From assembly GCA_014529385.2 (NCBI GenBank), contig CM043971.1, positions 58,518,209 to 58,582,208 of the forward strand: 64,000 nucleotides of DNA. Direction: 5' to 3'. The notes below the pieces were generated by a model. The model did no database searches. It was not told the DNA's origin and worked only from the letters and a program-made list of their open reading frames with translations. The translations under genes and the position numbers were made by a program. The number at the start of each line of letters is the position of its first letter. Within the stretch, counting starts at the first letter, position 1. Source of the DNA: Adiantum capillus-veneris. Taxonomy: Eukaryota > Streptophyta > Polypodiopsida > Polypodiales > Pteridaceae. Of this stretch, positions 1-10,893 are shown one piece after another.

Positions 1-271
1 AAAAATGCAGCTCCTCAACCGTAGCTCGAACGAAGTTTTTGATGGCTCGAATGGCTTCGAAAGGGGGGTAAAACGCCCAAGACACCTATTAGGACACCTG
101 TTGGAAACACTCTTGGAAAGCTGAATTTTCTGATGCCGAAGTTGAAACCCTGTTTGCACTCTTCAAAGTGCGCGCGCGCGCGGACGCGATTTCGGGAATG
201 AAACTGGCTCTCCGCTGTCGTCGTGACTGTGCACACACGCGCTCCCTCCGCACCTACGCTCTGATACCAAT
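1..271 (-). mobile_element. Copia element leader, cut by the window edge
   Basis: This is the untranslated leader of a minus-strand copia element whose body lies beyond the left edge. A tRNA-iMet primer site (plus-strand GCTCTGATACCA, 258-269) sits two bases from the LTR at 272-460, exactly as in the complete copia elements at 5534-11085 and 57937-63001. The open frames over it look like chance translations of leader DNA. No gag is visible, so only the 5' end of the element is inside the window. Confidence 0.7.
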
Positions 272-460
272 TGAAGGGGATCGGGGAGCACCACATACGG
301 AGAGTGAGAGAGAGAAGGAGACACACGACACAAATATGGGTGGGGAGACTCAAAAGAGTGAGCAGCCCCCTATACACTTATGCTATGTATAAGGTATACA
401 AGTCAGTGGGCGCCCAGACTCTGGGCAGCCGGGCAAGGCACAGACACCTATACCCCAACA
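272..460 (-). repeat. Copia 5' LTR (189 bp)
   Basis: Read on the minus strand the repeat starts TGTTGGGGTATA and ends CCTTCA, followed by AT and the tRNA-iMet primer site. Both ends match the LTR family at 5534-5725 and 10894-11085, although the middle differs. The partner LTR is outside the window, so the boundaries rest on the TG...CA ends, the primer site and the comparison. Confidence 0.7.
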
Positions 461-547
461 AAACTTGTGTTTCCCTTTTAATAACTCGAGACATCCTTTT
501 ACTAACCTTTTTGCAAGTTTTGCAACCGCACCATCAAGATTAAAACG

Positions 548-825
548 ATGACGATGAGCCGATGGCGGAGCAACGGATGGATGAGCCGATGGCAGAGATG
601 GCATGAGTTGCTGGAGTTGATGGTGGAGCATGAGCCGATGGTGTAGCAGCCGACAGAGTAGCGTGAGTTGATGGAGGAGGAATGAGCCGATAGCGAAGAT
701 GGCGTGAGTTGTTGGAGACGATGGGGGAGCGTGAGCCAATGGTGGAGATGCCGACGGAGGAGAGTGAGTTGATGGAGGAGCGTGAGCCGATGGTGGAGGA
801 GATGGCTGAGGAGCATGAGTCATGG
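548..825. repeat. Degenerate minisatellite, GAGCCGATGG-type units
   Basis: Units such as GAGCCGATGG, GAGTTGATGG and GTGGAGCATGAGCC recur irregularly for about 280 bp. The Ser/Pro/His-rich open frames on the minus strand are a by-product of this repeat and are not believable genes. Confidence 0.6.
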
Positions 826-850
826 GGAGGGAGGGAAGGATTTACAGAAG

Positions 851-940
851 AGGAGCAATAGCGATATCGCTATTGCTTCCTTTTTTTGTCTTAAAAAAAG
901 TCAATAAAAGGAAGCAATAGAGATATCGCTATTGCTCCTT
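851..940. repeat. Two near-identical 22-bp palindromes 37 bp apart
   Basis: GCAATAGCGAT plus its reverse complement forms a perfect 22-bp palindrome at 855-876. A second copy at 914-935 differs by one base. The spacer is rich in T and A runs and the outer flanks are also inverted (GGAG.../...CTCC). A decayed third copy lies at 1845-1872. This could be the end of a small fold-back transposon. Confidence 0.6.
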
Positions 941-990
941 TTTATTTACTGATATACTAATATCTCTATTTCTCGGGCCACTGCGCTCTA

Positions 991-992
<2 letters not shown>

Positions 993-1053
<61 letters not shown>
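993..1053. repeat. (TC)n microsatellite
   Basis: An uninterrupted TC dinucleotide run of about 60 bp. The Arg/Glu-repeat open frames across it are artefacts. Confidence 0.95.
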
Positions 1054-1055
<2 letters not shown>

Positions 1056-1484
1056 GCTGCAGAGCAACAAGGAGTTGGCCTCAACCTCTTTGTGCATTGG
1101 CTCAAATTGCACGTTTGCATCTTGCTGCAAAATAGGAACATTAACCACGAGGCCTCATCTCATCAGTGCATGATCTGTAGGCGGTGGCGCTCGCAATAAC
1201 TCTGTCGAGTTGGGGTCGGCAGGAGCAGGAGCAGGAGCAAGAGCAAGCTGCAGACTGGATAGGGCTGCTAGTATATATATATTTATAAATATAAATATAC
1301 ACACACACACGATGTATATGTGTGTGTGTGTATGTGTATAAATAAAAATGTATGTATATATATATACGCGTATATATATCGATGTATAAATATATAAGTA
1401 TACATTTATGTATCTATATTTATTTATTTATATATATAAAAAATAAATATTAAATATATATAAAGGTATATATATACATGTGTG

Positions 1485-1554
<70 letters not shown>

Positions 1555-1616
1555 GAATAAATATATATATCTCTCTTTATATATATGTATGTATATATGC
1601 GTGTGTGTGTGTGAGT

Positions 1617-1618
<2 letters not shown>
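1054..1618. repeat. AT-rich block with a (TA)n microsatellite
   Basis: From about 1270 the sequence is almost only A and T, with short CA/TG tracts and a pure TA run at 1486-1550. The part at 1054-1267 holds short AGGAGC repeats and nothing else I recognise. No gene is visible. Confidence 0.85.
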
Positions 1619-1678
<60 letters not shown>

Positions 1679-1754
1679 GAGGAGGAGGAGGAGAAGAAGA
1701 AGAAGAGAGTTTTAGCGTCGTAGGAAACTATCCCAAGAGACCTTAAAGATCTAG

Positions 1755-1798
<44 letters not shown>
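1619..1798. repeat. (GA)n, (GAG)n and (GAA)n microsatellites
   Basis: A GA run (about 1619-1675) passes into GAG and GAA triplets to about 1706; a second GA run covers about 1758-1798. About 50 bp of ordinary sequence separates them. Confidence 0.9.
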
Positions 1799-1800
<2 letters not shown>

Positions 1801-1841
1801 TAGGTAGAGATGAAAGAGGAAGGCTTTTATAAGAAAATATT

Positions 1842-1872
1842 GAGGAGGCAATAGCGACATTGCTAGTGCCTC
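1842..1872. repeat. Imperfect hairpin related to the 855 and 914 palindromes
   Basis: GAGGCAATAGCGAC is followed by a slightly decayed inverse (ATTGCTAGTGCCTC). It shares the GCAATAGCGA core with the palindromes a kilobase upstream and lies on the far side of the microsatellite block, as the other end of one small inserted element would. Confidence 0.45.
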
Positions 1873-1904
1873 GTCAATTAATTTTTTTGAACCATTTCAC
1901 TATA

Positions 1905-2081
1905 ACTTGTATCAAGGAGTTATATAAAGAGATGGGGTATCATCTCGTGAGAGATTTCTTGGCTAGAAAGCTCATTGATTTGGTCAAGGTACACTCTGAC
2001 GACAACCCAGTAGATGCTTTGACGAAAGGCTTAGCTTTGGAGCGGTTTACACATTGCAGTGAGTTGATGGGTATAGGTTGA
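1905..2081 (+). pseudogene. Copia polyprotein remnant: RNase H C-terminus
   Basis: The plus frame reads ...YHLVRDFLARKLIDLVKV... then VDALTKGLALERF and a stop at 2079-2081, the standard end of a copia polyprotein (tail of RNase H). It is directly followed by a polypurine tract and an LTR. Gag, protease, integrase and reverse transcriptase are gone, so this is the 3' stump of a plus-strand copia element whose left side was lost at or near the microsatellite block. Confidence 0.8.
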
Positions 2082-2137
2082 AGCCACTAGATTGCTTCAC
2101 GGTTGTACATACCAGGTCACTTGGACTGCGTTGGCCT

Positions 2138-2150
2138 TCAAGTGGGAGTT
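2138..2150 (+). other. Copia polypurine tract
   Basis: AAGTGGGAGTT directly precedes the TGTTGGG start of the LTR at 2151. The copia element at 5534-11085 has the same type of tract (AAGTGGGAGG) at the same place. Confidence 0.7.
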
Positions 2151-2350
2151 TGTTGGGATTCAGGCCAACTGTCCGGACATCCCACTTACTCCTAACCCAT
2201 CTACTAACTTAACCTATATATACTTATTCTTTAAAACACAAAAGAATAAGGATCTGCAATAGGACTACGTTGCTGTGCGCTCCACCCAACAGAAGGTCTC
2301 TCTCTTTGCTCTCGCACTTGCACTCGCACACGCTTCCCGCGGCACCTTCA
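2151..2350 (+). repeat. Copia 3' LTR (about 200 bp)
   Basis: The repeat starts TGTTGGGATT directly after the polypurine tract and probably ends ...CACCTTCA at 2350. At 2351 the sequence switches to a gypsy protease read on the other strand, so the right boundary is an insertion junction. The 5' partner is missing, so the target duplication cannot be confirmed. Confidence 0.65.
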
Positions 2351-3008
2351 GAGTATGTATCCACATGGCTTCATTGCCCCAATCATGTGTGCTTTAGTGT
2401 GCCGCATCCATGGTTTGCCAATGAACAAAGGAAAGCCTCCCTCAACCTGGGGAAGACAAACCACGACAAAATCTAGGCTAAAGGTGATGTCTTGCACGTG
2501 CAGAGGCACTTTATCTACTATGCCCAAGGGCTAGACAATCCTCTGGTCTACCAAAGTCACTGTGAATGGGGTGGCCTAGTCAATTGAAGACCTAGTGCTA
2601 GCATAGTGAACTTAGGCATCAAGTTGATGCCAGATCCACCATCCACGATTACCCTTGAGAATTGGCATCCTAGAATAGACATAGTGAGACGAGGACTCCT
2701 GTGATCAATGAGACGAGCAATGTGATAGGAGATCATGTAGGATTGAGAGGGCTGCACTGAAGGTGCCCGCCATTGGACCGTGCACCGAGGTACAAATATT
2801 GACCGATTATAAGGGTGCCACTTCAAAGATTTGCATTCAGTTGGATCATGTCATAGAGTGACACTTGTTGAAAGGTGTTCTTCAAGATAGTCTTTGCTTT
2901 AGGCTTTTCTCCATTGATCAGGGTCTTGTCTGGTACCTTGGTCTGTTGCAAGCCAGCCACTGCTTACAAGAAGTTCCCATCAATATTAGAGAGCAGAGAT
3001 GAAGATCC
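2351..3008 (-). pseudogene. Gypsy relic A: end of gag and aspartic protease
   Basis: The minus strand from 3008 continues gag (KTILKNTFQQVSLYD, matching the plus copy near 31590-31650). It then enters a retropepsin-like domain: VIVDGGSGINLMP near 2650, a PLGIV stretch near 2530, and FPLFIGKPWM near 2410, the counterpart of the C-terminal LGRPWL motif. Stops and frame changes break it. In a live element this protease would cut the Gag-Pol precursor inside the virus-like particle. The active-site Asp is present but is followed by GG rather than SG/TG. Confidence 0.7.
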
Positions 3009-3966
3009 TGTTGGACAGGGGAGACTCACACACCCATGAAGTGCATGCAAACACTACCTAGATCAACATAATGTCAATCGAGGACACAGATGACACGATA
3101 GGCACACGGAGGAAATCTCTTTAGCTTATCAGACTGAGATCATCCTACACATACAACACTCAGGAAGGCCAACTAAACCACAATCAAGAACCTCACTGCT
3201 CTCAACTACACCACCTAGCCACATACACACATGCGGAAGGTAACTCACCTAATCATGCTAGATTCGTACGAAACTTAAGGAACACCATCCCCTCACTAGG
3301 ATACACCTGTCCCTAAGCTTCTACACTCAAAACCCTCACTCTAAACCCATCTACGGAAAACACGTAGGATGACAGAGCCGAATTTTGAAAGTGCCCGAAA
3401 CTGAAATTTATGAGTACCTATGCGTAGCTTATGTCGCCACGATTGTATAGACTACTAGCACGCAAAAAACAGACATCCTTTGATACACTTACGGCCACAA
3501 ATAGCTCGTAGATGCGTCGGCGTGTGCGCTTCGTCTCGCGTGGAATGCTTGGCGTTCTCGCGTAGCTCTTCTCGAGCCTACCGCAATGGTGCAGTCGGAT
3601 CTCCAATGTGTTGAGCGAGCCGGGCGTAGCGGGAGGATGAAGCTCACACTCACTCTCTTTCTCTCTCACACACAGTAGACGGCAACGCTTAGTTTTGATT
3701 ATGATAAAAAAGTCTTTTTACAAAATGACCTAGGTACCTTATATACTAAGGCTACCTTAGGTTTAACCAAAATTGGGGTTGAAAGGGTCAAATGGCTTTG
3801 TATTTACAATCTCGAAGTGCCATTGCACCTCGGCTTCTGAAACTAGAATAACTACTCATTACAAATGACGTTTATAGCCATAATCCTCAGCATTTCATAA
3901 CTCGCAAAAGATAAGACTTTGGTACGAAACTTGAGTTATGTTGTGTTGTTGACCCAGCGGTCAACA
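3009..3966 (-). repeat. 3' LTR of the gag-only gypsy-type element
   Basis: Same length as the copy at 18905-19862 and colinear with it throughout. It starts TGTTGGAC and ends GGTCAACA. The left target duplication GATCC is at 3004-3008. A half-site related to the leader palindromes (CACGTAGGATGACA) lies at 3361-3374. Confidence 0.95.
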
Positions 3967-3978
3967 TTCCCCCCTTCC
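3967..3978 (-). other. Polypurine tract of the gag-only element
   Basis: Plus-strand TTCCCCCCTTCC directly abuts the LTR, so the minus strand has a purine run ending at the 3' LTR. It marks where plus-strand DNA synthesis would be primed and fixes the element's orientation. Confidence 0.8.
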
Positions 3979-4403
3979 GCGTTCATGTCGTCCCCGACAT
4001 GACCTGATTGTCGATGGCGATGTGGTCTTTGCTTGTCGTTTTGTTGTTGGAAAGAAAGTATAGGCTATAGCCTTTGCAGTAGCTTGTCTTGTTCGTCCAA
4101 TCCGATGTACATAGTCTTCACATGATTCAGGAAAATCATAATTGATGACGAACTTTATGTCTTTCACATCCACGCTCCGAGCTGTAGCATCTGTTTCTGT
4201 CATTATAGGTCTATTGCAGGAGCTAAGAACCCAATGTCGTTTAACTTGACTCTAATCATCATGGATAGAGAAAGCTCCATCCATCCCTTGCTCTAGCAAA
4301 TCTGTCAATTCTGAGTATTTGTGATTCTCAGAAACAACTTCTACAATCTGTAGAATTAAGTGATTGGCTTTCTGATCTTGTGAGCCAATGACAACTTTGT
4401 AAG
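3979..4403 (-). pseudogene. Captured DEAD-box RNA helicase fragment (DBP2/RH20-like)
   Basis: The minus strand reads KVVIGSQDQKANH, VEVVSENHKYSEL, a short joint, [11 protein letters not shown], then [29 protein letters not shown] and AYTFFPT. These follow in order the C-terminal RecA lobe of plant DBP2/DDX5-type helicases, including decayed motifs V and VI (HRIGRT kept, the next residues changed). The stretch around motif IV is missing and one in-frame stop lies near 4252. No intron interrupts it, which suggests capture from mRNA. It lies between the polypurine tract and a stray LTR-end copy (4404-4437). The N-terminal lobe is absent, so no helicase activity is expected. Confidence 0.8.
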
Positions 4404-4437
4404 GAGTTATGTTGTGTAGTTGACCCAGCGGTTAACA
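4404..4437 (-). repeat. Stray copy of the gypsy-type LTR terminus
   Basis: GAGTTATGTTGTG...TGACCCAGCGG...TAACA matches the last 34 bases of the LTR (3933-3966) with about two differences. It sits exactly where the captured helicase begins, so the captured segment has LTR-end sequence on both sides. Confidence 0.75.
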
Positions 4438-5533
4438 CTTTGCTGTTGTTTTGGCTTCATCTGTTGCACTGCTTGTATCTTTGTCGAACCACAACAAGAA
4501 CTATGATCCATTAGAGCGGACATCTATCATCATAACCATTCATCTTTTGAGATCCTCTGATTACTTTTATGTCTGCGCTTCTTCATTGGGGACTTCTTTG
4601 TTTCTGTGTAATCATGTTGTTAGTGTTGTCTGCAGCTTTTTCATTGTAGGCCATTCTTCGACTCGCCATTGAGGAGAAGTATGCTATGATCTGAAAGTGG
4701 TGCTCCAATTCATTTGTCAATTGATTTGAGTAGCATTTCCTTATTGTTGATGTAGAAGGACTATGTACAAGAGGATGGTGATAGGTGTCTTTAGATTAGG
4801 GTCTAAAACCTGGATGACCAAAGGGAAAAAACCCGGTGGGAAAAAAATGCCTTTGGTATACGCTCTTATTGGAGTTGAGCAGTTGAACGTGAAGTACATG
4901 TTCATGAAAGGTGAGTGCTTGGGTGAAACACGGAAAGAGTGCCTGATGCAAGTGCCAATTATGGGACACTCTATATGCATATGAGAAATTTGTCAACAAA
5001 AGCATGCAATGTGAAAGAAGGAGATGATGGGTGTTTCGAGGAATAAATGTAGCACATGTGACATCAAAATATGTCACAATAGCTTCCACCTTTCCAAGAA
5101 GGGTTTTCGATGTAGAAGTTTCTCCACTCGTATCTCACAGTGCTTAGTACGTGAGTGTCTTTTGGACGTTCTCCTTCACTTCACCGGACTTAAGTATAGT
5201 AGACTTCGACTCTTTTGCTCACCTATACCAGAATGAGCGACACAACTTAGATATGCTCAACTCTTCCAGCTTGAGCAGTACCTAGAATAGCTAAGACGCT
5301 TAGACCACAGAGAATATTACTTGAAGCTTTGGGACTAACACCTCACTCATTTTGTGGCGTAGCTACTCGACTCTGACTTGTATGACTTGTCGGTTGCATG
5401 TTGACACTGCTTTGTGACAAGTTCTTCGGCTGTTGTAGTGGCTGCTGAGACATATTTCGTGAAGCTTCATCGTTTCCTTGTACCTTCTTCTCTTTGTAGT
5501 GCTCAGGCCTCTCGTCAGTCTTTTCTTCATGTG
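4438..5533. other. Unassigned interior of the gag-only element
   Basis: About 1.1 kb with no convincing gene. Open frames exist on both strands (for example 4763-4984 plus, 5343-5530 minus, the latter rich in Gln and Ser), but I recognise no domain. It could be further captured DNA or decayed element sequence. The stretch at 11091-11649 is its continuation across the copia insertion. Confidence 0.5.
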
Positions 5534-5725
5534 TGAAGGAGTACGAGCGGAAGTGCGACGCGAGAGAGAGTGCGAGAAGAAGAGCACGACGATATGGTGA
5601 ACTCGCTCTACTGTAATGTGTAGAGCATAGTGAGTTCTTATCAGGTTTTAACAAAAGAATATGTGTACATACCTGGCGGCCCGCCCACTTACCTGGGCGA
5701 CCACATTGGGCTTTATACCCCAACA
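5534..5725 (-). repeat. Copia 1 3' LTR
   Basis: 192 bp, TG...CA ends, matching 10894-11085 except for two C/T differences (in the TTATCAGG and TTACCTGG contexts). The target duplication ATGTG precedes it. Confidence 0.97.
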
Positions 5726-5737
5726 ACCTCCCACTTA
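5726..5737 (-). other. Copia 1 polypurine tract
   Basis: Plus-strand ACCTCCCACTTA adjoins the LTR, giving AAGTGGGAGG on the coding strand directly before the 3' LTR. Confidence 0.85.
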
Positions 5738-5814
5738 AAGTCCAATGTGGTACTTTAAGTGTGAGAGAAGCTACTATACAAGCTAATATACAAGAGATGT
5801 AGAGAAGTGATGTA

Positions 5815-8800
5815 CTACCCTACACCTATCTGCTTGAGAAAATGCGCAAAGCTCTCTGAGGGAAGTCCTTTTGTAAGTAGATCAGCAAGATTTTCTGTGG
5901 TGTGAACTTTGACAAGCTGAAGTTGCTTATCCTCGAGCATTTCCCTGATGAAATGATACTTCACATCCACATGCTTTGTCTTTGAGTGATAAACTGGATT
6001 GCGAGCCAATTGTATAGCACTTTGACTATCACAATATAACACAGGCATCTCTTCTTTGATTCCCAAATCTGTTACTAGTCGATTAAGCCAAATTGATTCT
6101 TTGCATGCCTCTGATGCTGCAACATATTCAGCCTTTGTAGTAGACTGAGTAACACAATCTTGTAATCTAGAACGCCATGATACTGCTCCACCAGCCAATG
6201 TAAAGACATACCCTGACGTAGACCTTCGGTTGTCTAAGTCACCTGCATAATCTGAGTCTGTAAAACCCTTTACACTTAGCTCCTGACTCCCATAGCATAT
6301 ACGCATACTCTTTGTAGCTTTCAGGTATCTCAATATTCCTTTCACTGCCTCCCAATGTTTCTTGCTTGGGTTTGACATGTATTGACTTACTACTCCCACT
6401 GCAAATGCAATGTATGGGCGAGTAGAAATCATTGCATACATCAAACTACCCACTGCAGACGCATATGGAATCTTATCCATTTCAGCCTGTTCTTCCTCAG
6501 ACACAGGAAAATCTTGTTTGCTAATTTTCACATATGGTGGCAGTGGAACACTCAGTGCCTTTCCCTTCTCCATACTGAAACGTTGCAAAACCTTGTCAAT
6601 ATACTCTGTTTGAGATAACCAAATCAACTTCTTTGATCTGTCTCTCTCAATGAGCATACCAAGTATATGACTTGCCTCACCCATGTCTTTCATGTCAAAC
6701 GATTTTGCCATCTTTGACTTCAAAGCTGAAATTTCTTCCAAGTGCTTGCCAGCAATCAACATGTCATCCACATACAAAATAAGGATCAGCCAACTGCCAT
6801 CCTTAGCCTTCTTTGTATATAGACAGTGATCGAACTCACTACGTTTGTAGCCTTGAGAAAGCATAAACTTGTGGAATTTATGGTATCATGCCCTCGGTGA
6901 TTGTTTTAAGCCATAAAGACTCTTTAACAACTGGCATACCCAATCTTCCTTGCCTTTCTCAACAAACCCTTCTGGGTGCTGCATGTAAATTTCCACATCT
7001 AAATCACCATGCAAGAACGCTGTCTTGACATCCATTTGGTGCAACACCAAATCTAATATGGCAACCAATGCAAGAAAGCATCTCAATGTAGTCATCTTGA
7101 CCACCGGAGAGAAGACTTCATCAAAGTCAATGCCTTGTTCTTGCTTAAAGCCCTTGGCAACAAGCCTTGCTTTGTACTTTGGCTGACTATCATGAGCGGT
7201 GATCTTATACCTGTAAACTCATTTACAAGGTAGAGCCTTTTTGCCCTGTGGTAATTTAACTAGCTTCCATGTCTTGTTTTTATGCAGAGCTGTCATCTCT
7301 GACTGCATGGCCAATTGCCAATTCCCGGAGTCCTTCATTTGCACTGCTTCCTTGTAACATGAAGGCTCATTGCAATCAGTCAACATGACATAGTTCATAG
7401 ATGGAACAAACCCATCGGGAGGTCGCGTGATACGTCCAGATCTATGCACAATAGGTGGCTCAGGCTCAGCCTCAACCTATGGTTCCACTCTATCCTGTCC
7501 TTGCTCCTCTTGAGCCTTGACATTTTGTCTTGCACGTGCAGGTCCATCTTCTTGGAAGACAACTCTTCTAATCTCCTCAACCCTCTCTGGTTTAGAATGA
7601 TATTTGGATTCATTAAAGTGAACATCATTGCTGCGGACAACCTTTCTGGATTCGGGATCCCAAAGTCTGTACCCCATCTCACCAGAATTACCATAGCCTA
7701 GGAAGATGCACTTTCTACTCTTTGGCTCAAGTTTGTTCCTAAATTCCTTTGGAACGTGAGTATATGCCTCACAGCCAAAGACTCTGAGATGCTTGTATGA
7801 GGGCATTTTGCCTGACCATACCATCGTTGGCACTGAATCCTTCTGCAAAACCTTGCTAGGAGATCTATTTACAAGATGAACAGCTGTTGATACAGCTTCA
7901 GCCCAAAACCCATTTGGCAGCTGTGCATTAGACAACATACTTCTGACCTTCTCTTGTATGGTCCTATTCATCCTCTCAGCAACACCATTTTGAGGAGGAT
8001 TGTAAGGAGCAGTAAGTTCACGTTTTATACCTTTTGACTCACAAAAGTCCTGAAAGGCCTTTGAAACATACTCTCCACCATTGTCAGTGCGTAAGCATTT
8101 AAGCTTCTTGCCACTCTGATTCTCCACAAGTGTCACAAACGTTTTGAAAACACTAAACGCTTCATCCTTGTGCTTGAGAAAGTAAACCCATACTTTCCTC
8201 GAGTAATCATCTATAAATGTCATAAAGTAAGAAGCTCCCCCTAGAGATAGGTTAGGCATAGGTCCACACAAATCACTATGAACACGTGCCAACTGTGTAT
8301 CTCTTCTACTGCTTCTATGCTTATGTGGCTGCTGTGTTTTCTTACCATACAGACAATGTTCACAGAATTCAAAATCATTAAATGAAAAGCCAGGCAAATA
8401 ACCAGAACGAGACAAGATTTCCATTCCCTTCTTGGACATATGTCCTAACCGGCTATGCCACAAAGAAACGTTCGGCTGCTCGGTTACATTGATTACATTT
8501 TTAGAGACATTTGATACATAAATCATGTAAAGTCCTCCAGACTTTACTCCATGTGCTACTGTCATAGAACCCTTGGATATCTTCCACATGTTCTGTCCAA
8601 AAGTGGTGACGTAGCCAGCATCATCAAGTAAACCTGTGCTGATCAAGCTCTTTGTAATTGCGGGAACATGTCTCACATTCTTCAGCGTGAAAGAAGAGCC
8701 ATTCTGAAACTTCAATTGAACATCTCCAACACCTAAGATCTCACATGTCTGTCCATTGCCTAGCCGAACATGATCTTTAGTGGTCACATAAGAGGTAAAC

Positions 8801-9795
8801 CACTCCTTGTTTGGAGACACATGAAGTGATGCCCCCGAGTCTATAATCCAGTCACTCAGTGCATTTCCATCAGATGCTGTAAGAAGAGCTGAGTCCATTG
8901 TATTCTTCAAGAAGTAGATGTCTCCTAACACTAGACTGTCATCCTCTGCAACAGTGTTTGTCACATTTATTTCTTGAATCTTCACTGAGGACTTGTTCTT
9001 CTCACCATGGTCTTCAGCTTTCTCTTTGCCTTTTTCTGCTTTCCATTCTCTGCAGTCTCTTTTCATGTGACCCTTCTTGCCACAATGGTAGCATTCTATG
9101 TCACTCTTGCCTTTAGCAGTGCGGGACTTGCTACGAGACTGATTCCTCTTTCCACCTTTGTACTTTTCTTTGGTCCTTCCCCTGACAACTAAGGCTGTTC
9201 CTTTGCCTTTGTCCATTGTCTTTCTATTGGTTTCTTCAGTAAGCAGACTTCCTTCTACACCTGCTATGTTCAAACCATCTGGAGGTGCAGAATTACTCAA
9301 AGCTGTGCGAAAAGTGTCCCAACTTTCCGGCAATGTGATCAACAGGAACATAGCTCTAACAGGTTCATCAAACTTGACACCTTGAGCTGACAACTGACTG
9401 TAGATTGTGTTGAATTCATTCAGATGATTGGACATAGGTGTCCCTTCTTTCATCTTCAAGTCAACAAGCTTCTTAAGCCAGTATACCTGTGAAGCTGCAC
9501 TCTGCTTCTCATAAAGATCACTCAGCTTTAACCATGCTTGATAAGCCGACATCTTGTCTGCTACATTGAAGTAAACGCTTTCTGCCAAGGTCAGCATAAT
9601 GGTAGAAAGTGCCAATTCATCCATTTCGCTCCATTCATCTTCGTCCATATCTTCTGATTTTATCCCCTTGAGCTTTATAGGTTTTATTTGCTTCTTTTGT
9701 ACCAACACGTGCCAAATCTGCTTCTTCCACAATGGGAAATTGGTTCCATCCAGCTTCTTGATATTGTAAAGAGCAGTGTCCTGTGATCCAGCCAT
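5815..9795 (-). pseudogene. Copia 1 Gag-Pol polyprotein with three premature stops
   Basis: One frame of about 1326 codons starts MAGSQDTALY. It holds Gag, a CCHC zinc knuckle (CYHCGKKGHMKRDC, residues about 235-248), protease active site DSGA (319-322), integrase zinc-binding HHCC (about 447-481), and catalytic Asp near 508, Asp in TDNGGEY (571) and Glu in NGVAERMNR (607). Then come reverse transcriptase with LYVDDM and RNase H with YCDSQSAI, ending TKGLPSESF. Stops interrupt at 7477-7479 (TAG), 7219-7221 (TGA) and 6886-6888 (TGA). Each is one transition from a sense codon; the two TGA codons fall where Trp is expected (K-stop-VYRYKI, RA-stop-YHK). The frame is otherwise unbroken, so the copy was recently active or mobilised by a relative. 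Confidence 0.95.
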
Positions 9796-10893
9796 AGCTA
9801 CGCTTCACAGTAGTTTACTTTCCTGGGAAAAATTCGGCAGAGTTTCCCCTGTAAACTGACCTCTGAACCAATATCAACCTGTCAAATGAACCAAGAAAGC
9901 TTCAGATTCTGCAGAAATTTTGGCAGAGTCTCCTTTGTAAAATGGCTCTGGTGTACTAAAAACAGACCAAAAAACAGCTCAAAAAACCACTGTCTCTCTA
10001 ACACTGTAAGCTGTGGGTAAACCTGTCCTGCACCTGTAATGTCTCTGACTGTCCTGTCACTGTCCTGTAAGCATAGACTGTGACAATGCCTCAACGGCAG
10101 TGAAGCAAAGATGCAATCCCAACTGTCTAACTCACAATCAATACATCCTAGCTGCCTATCTAAGGGTGCTCGAGGGATCGCTCCAAGACCTGTATCACCG
10201 AAAGGATCTGAACATTCGAGAATCCCCCAGCTCAATAAAACCTCACTCGACCCTCAACAAAGGCTGCAGTAAATCTGACAGTACATTGACTTCCCACAAA
10301 GTCATACATCCACAAATTTCCCACTGTATGCTGTAACCGCTGCGGCGATTGTTTGCTGCGTGACTCACAGCCAGCAAACCCTCAACAGACATACATCATC
10401 TCTGACAATACATCCCATGTGGAAGTACCTGCAATGTCAGGATGAAATCTGGAATATCAAGCAGCAAACACAAGCTACCTGATGAACTAGTGGATGTTGC
10501 CTACAGTCTGTGTGTAGATGCGCCCGTGTCGTATGTGACACGCCTCCAAGAACTGTGAGCCGTCCTTCGATGTGTAGACAGCCACAAATCAACACTCTGG
10601 GAGTGTCGATATCCTCAGCACCTGTAGTCATAGGCCGAAAACCCCAAATTTGCAGAGTCGGATCTGCACCCGCCGAGACCACGTAGTCAAAAATGGCCTG
10701 CGCAGACCTTTGTCGAAGCCGAACGGTGGCCGAGATGACCTCAGAATGAAATTCTGAGAACACCATGCCCTTTGGGCTTTCCCACAGGATTTGGGGCCGT
10801 GTCTTCGCCTGTCGAATTTCACTCCAATCTGAGCTGGTGACTCTAGCCTCCTGCAGTGCTGCCCCGAGCCTCGATCTGAGCTCTGATACCAAT
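9796..10893 (-). other. Copia 1 leader and tRNA-iMet primer site
   Basis: The 1.1-kb 5' leader lies between the LTR and the gag start. The primer site is at 10880-10891 (plus-strand GCTCTGATACCA, the complement of the initiator Met tRNA 3' end), two bases from the LTR. Open frames within the leader show no known domain. Confidence 0.85.

Noticed and set aside
1450-1860. 136-codon minus frame rich in Ser, Leu, Tyr and Ile
   Set aside because: It is a translation of GA and TA microsatellites.
4763-4984. Possible copia reverse transcriptase fragment (LNVKYMFMKGECLGET)
   Set aside because: It loosely recalls the LDVKTAFLHG motif but lacks the flanking QP-GF and YGLKQ motifs; too weak to claim.
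7444-7701. Open frames antisense to the copia polyproteins
   Set aside because: Shadows of the coding strand, without motifs.
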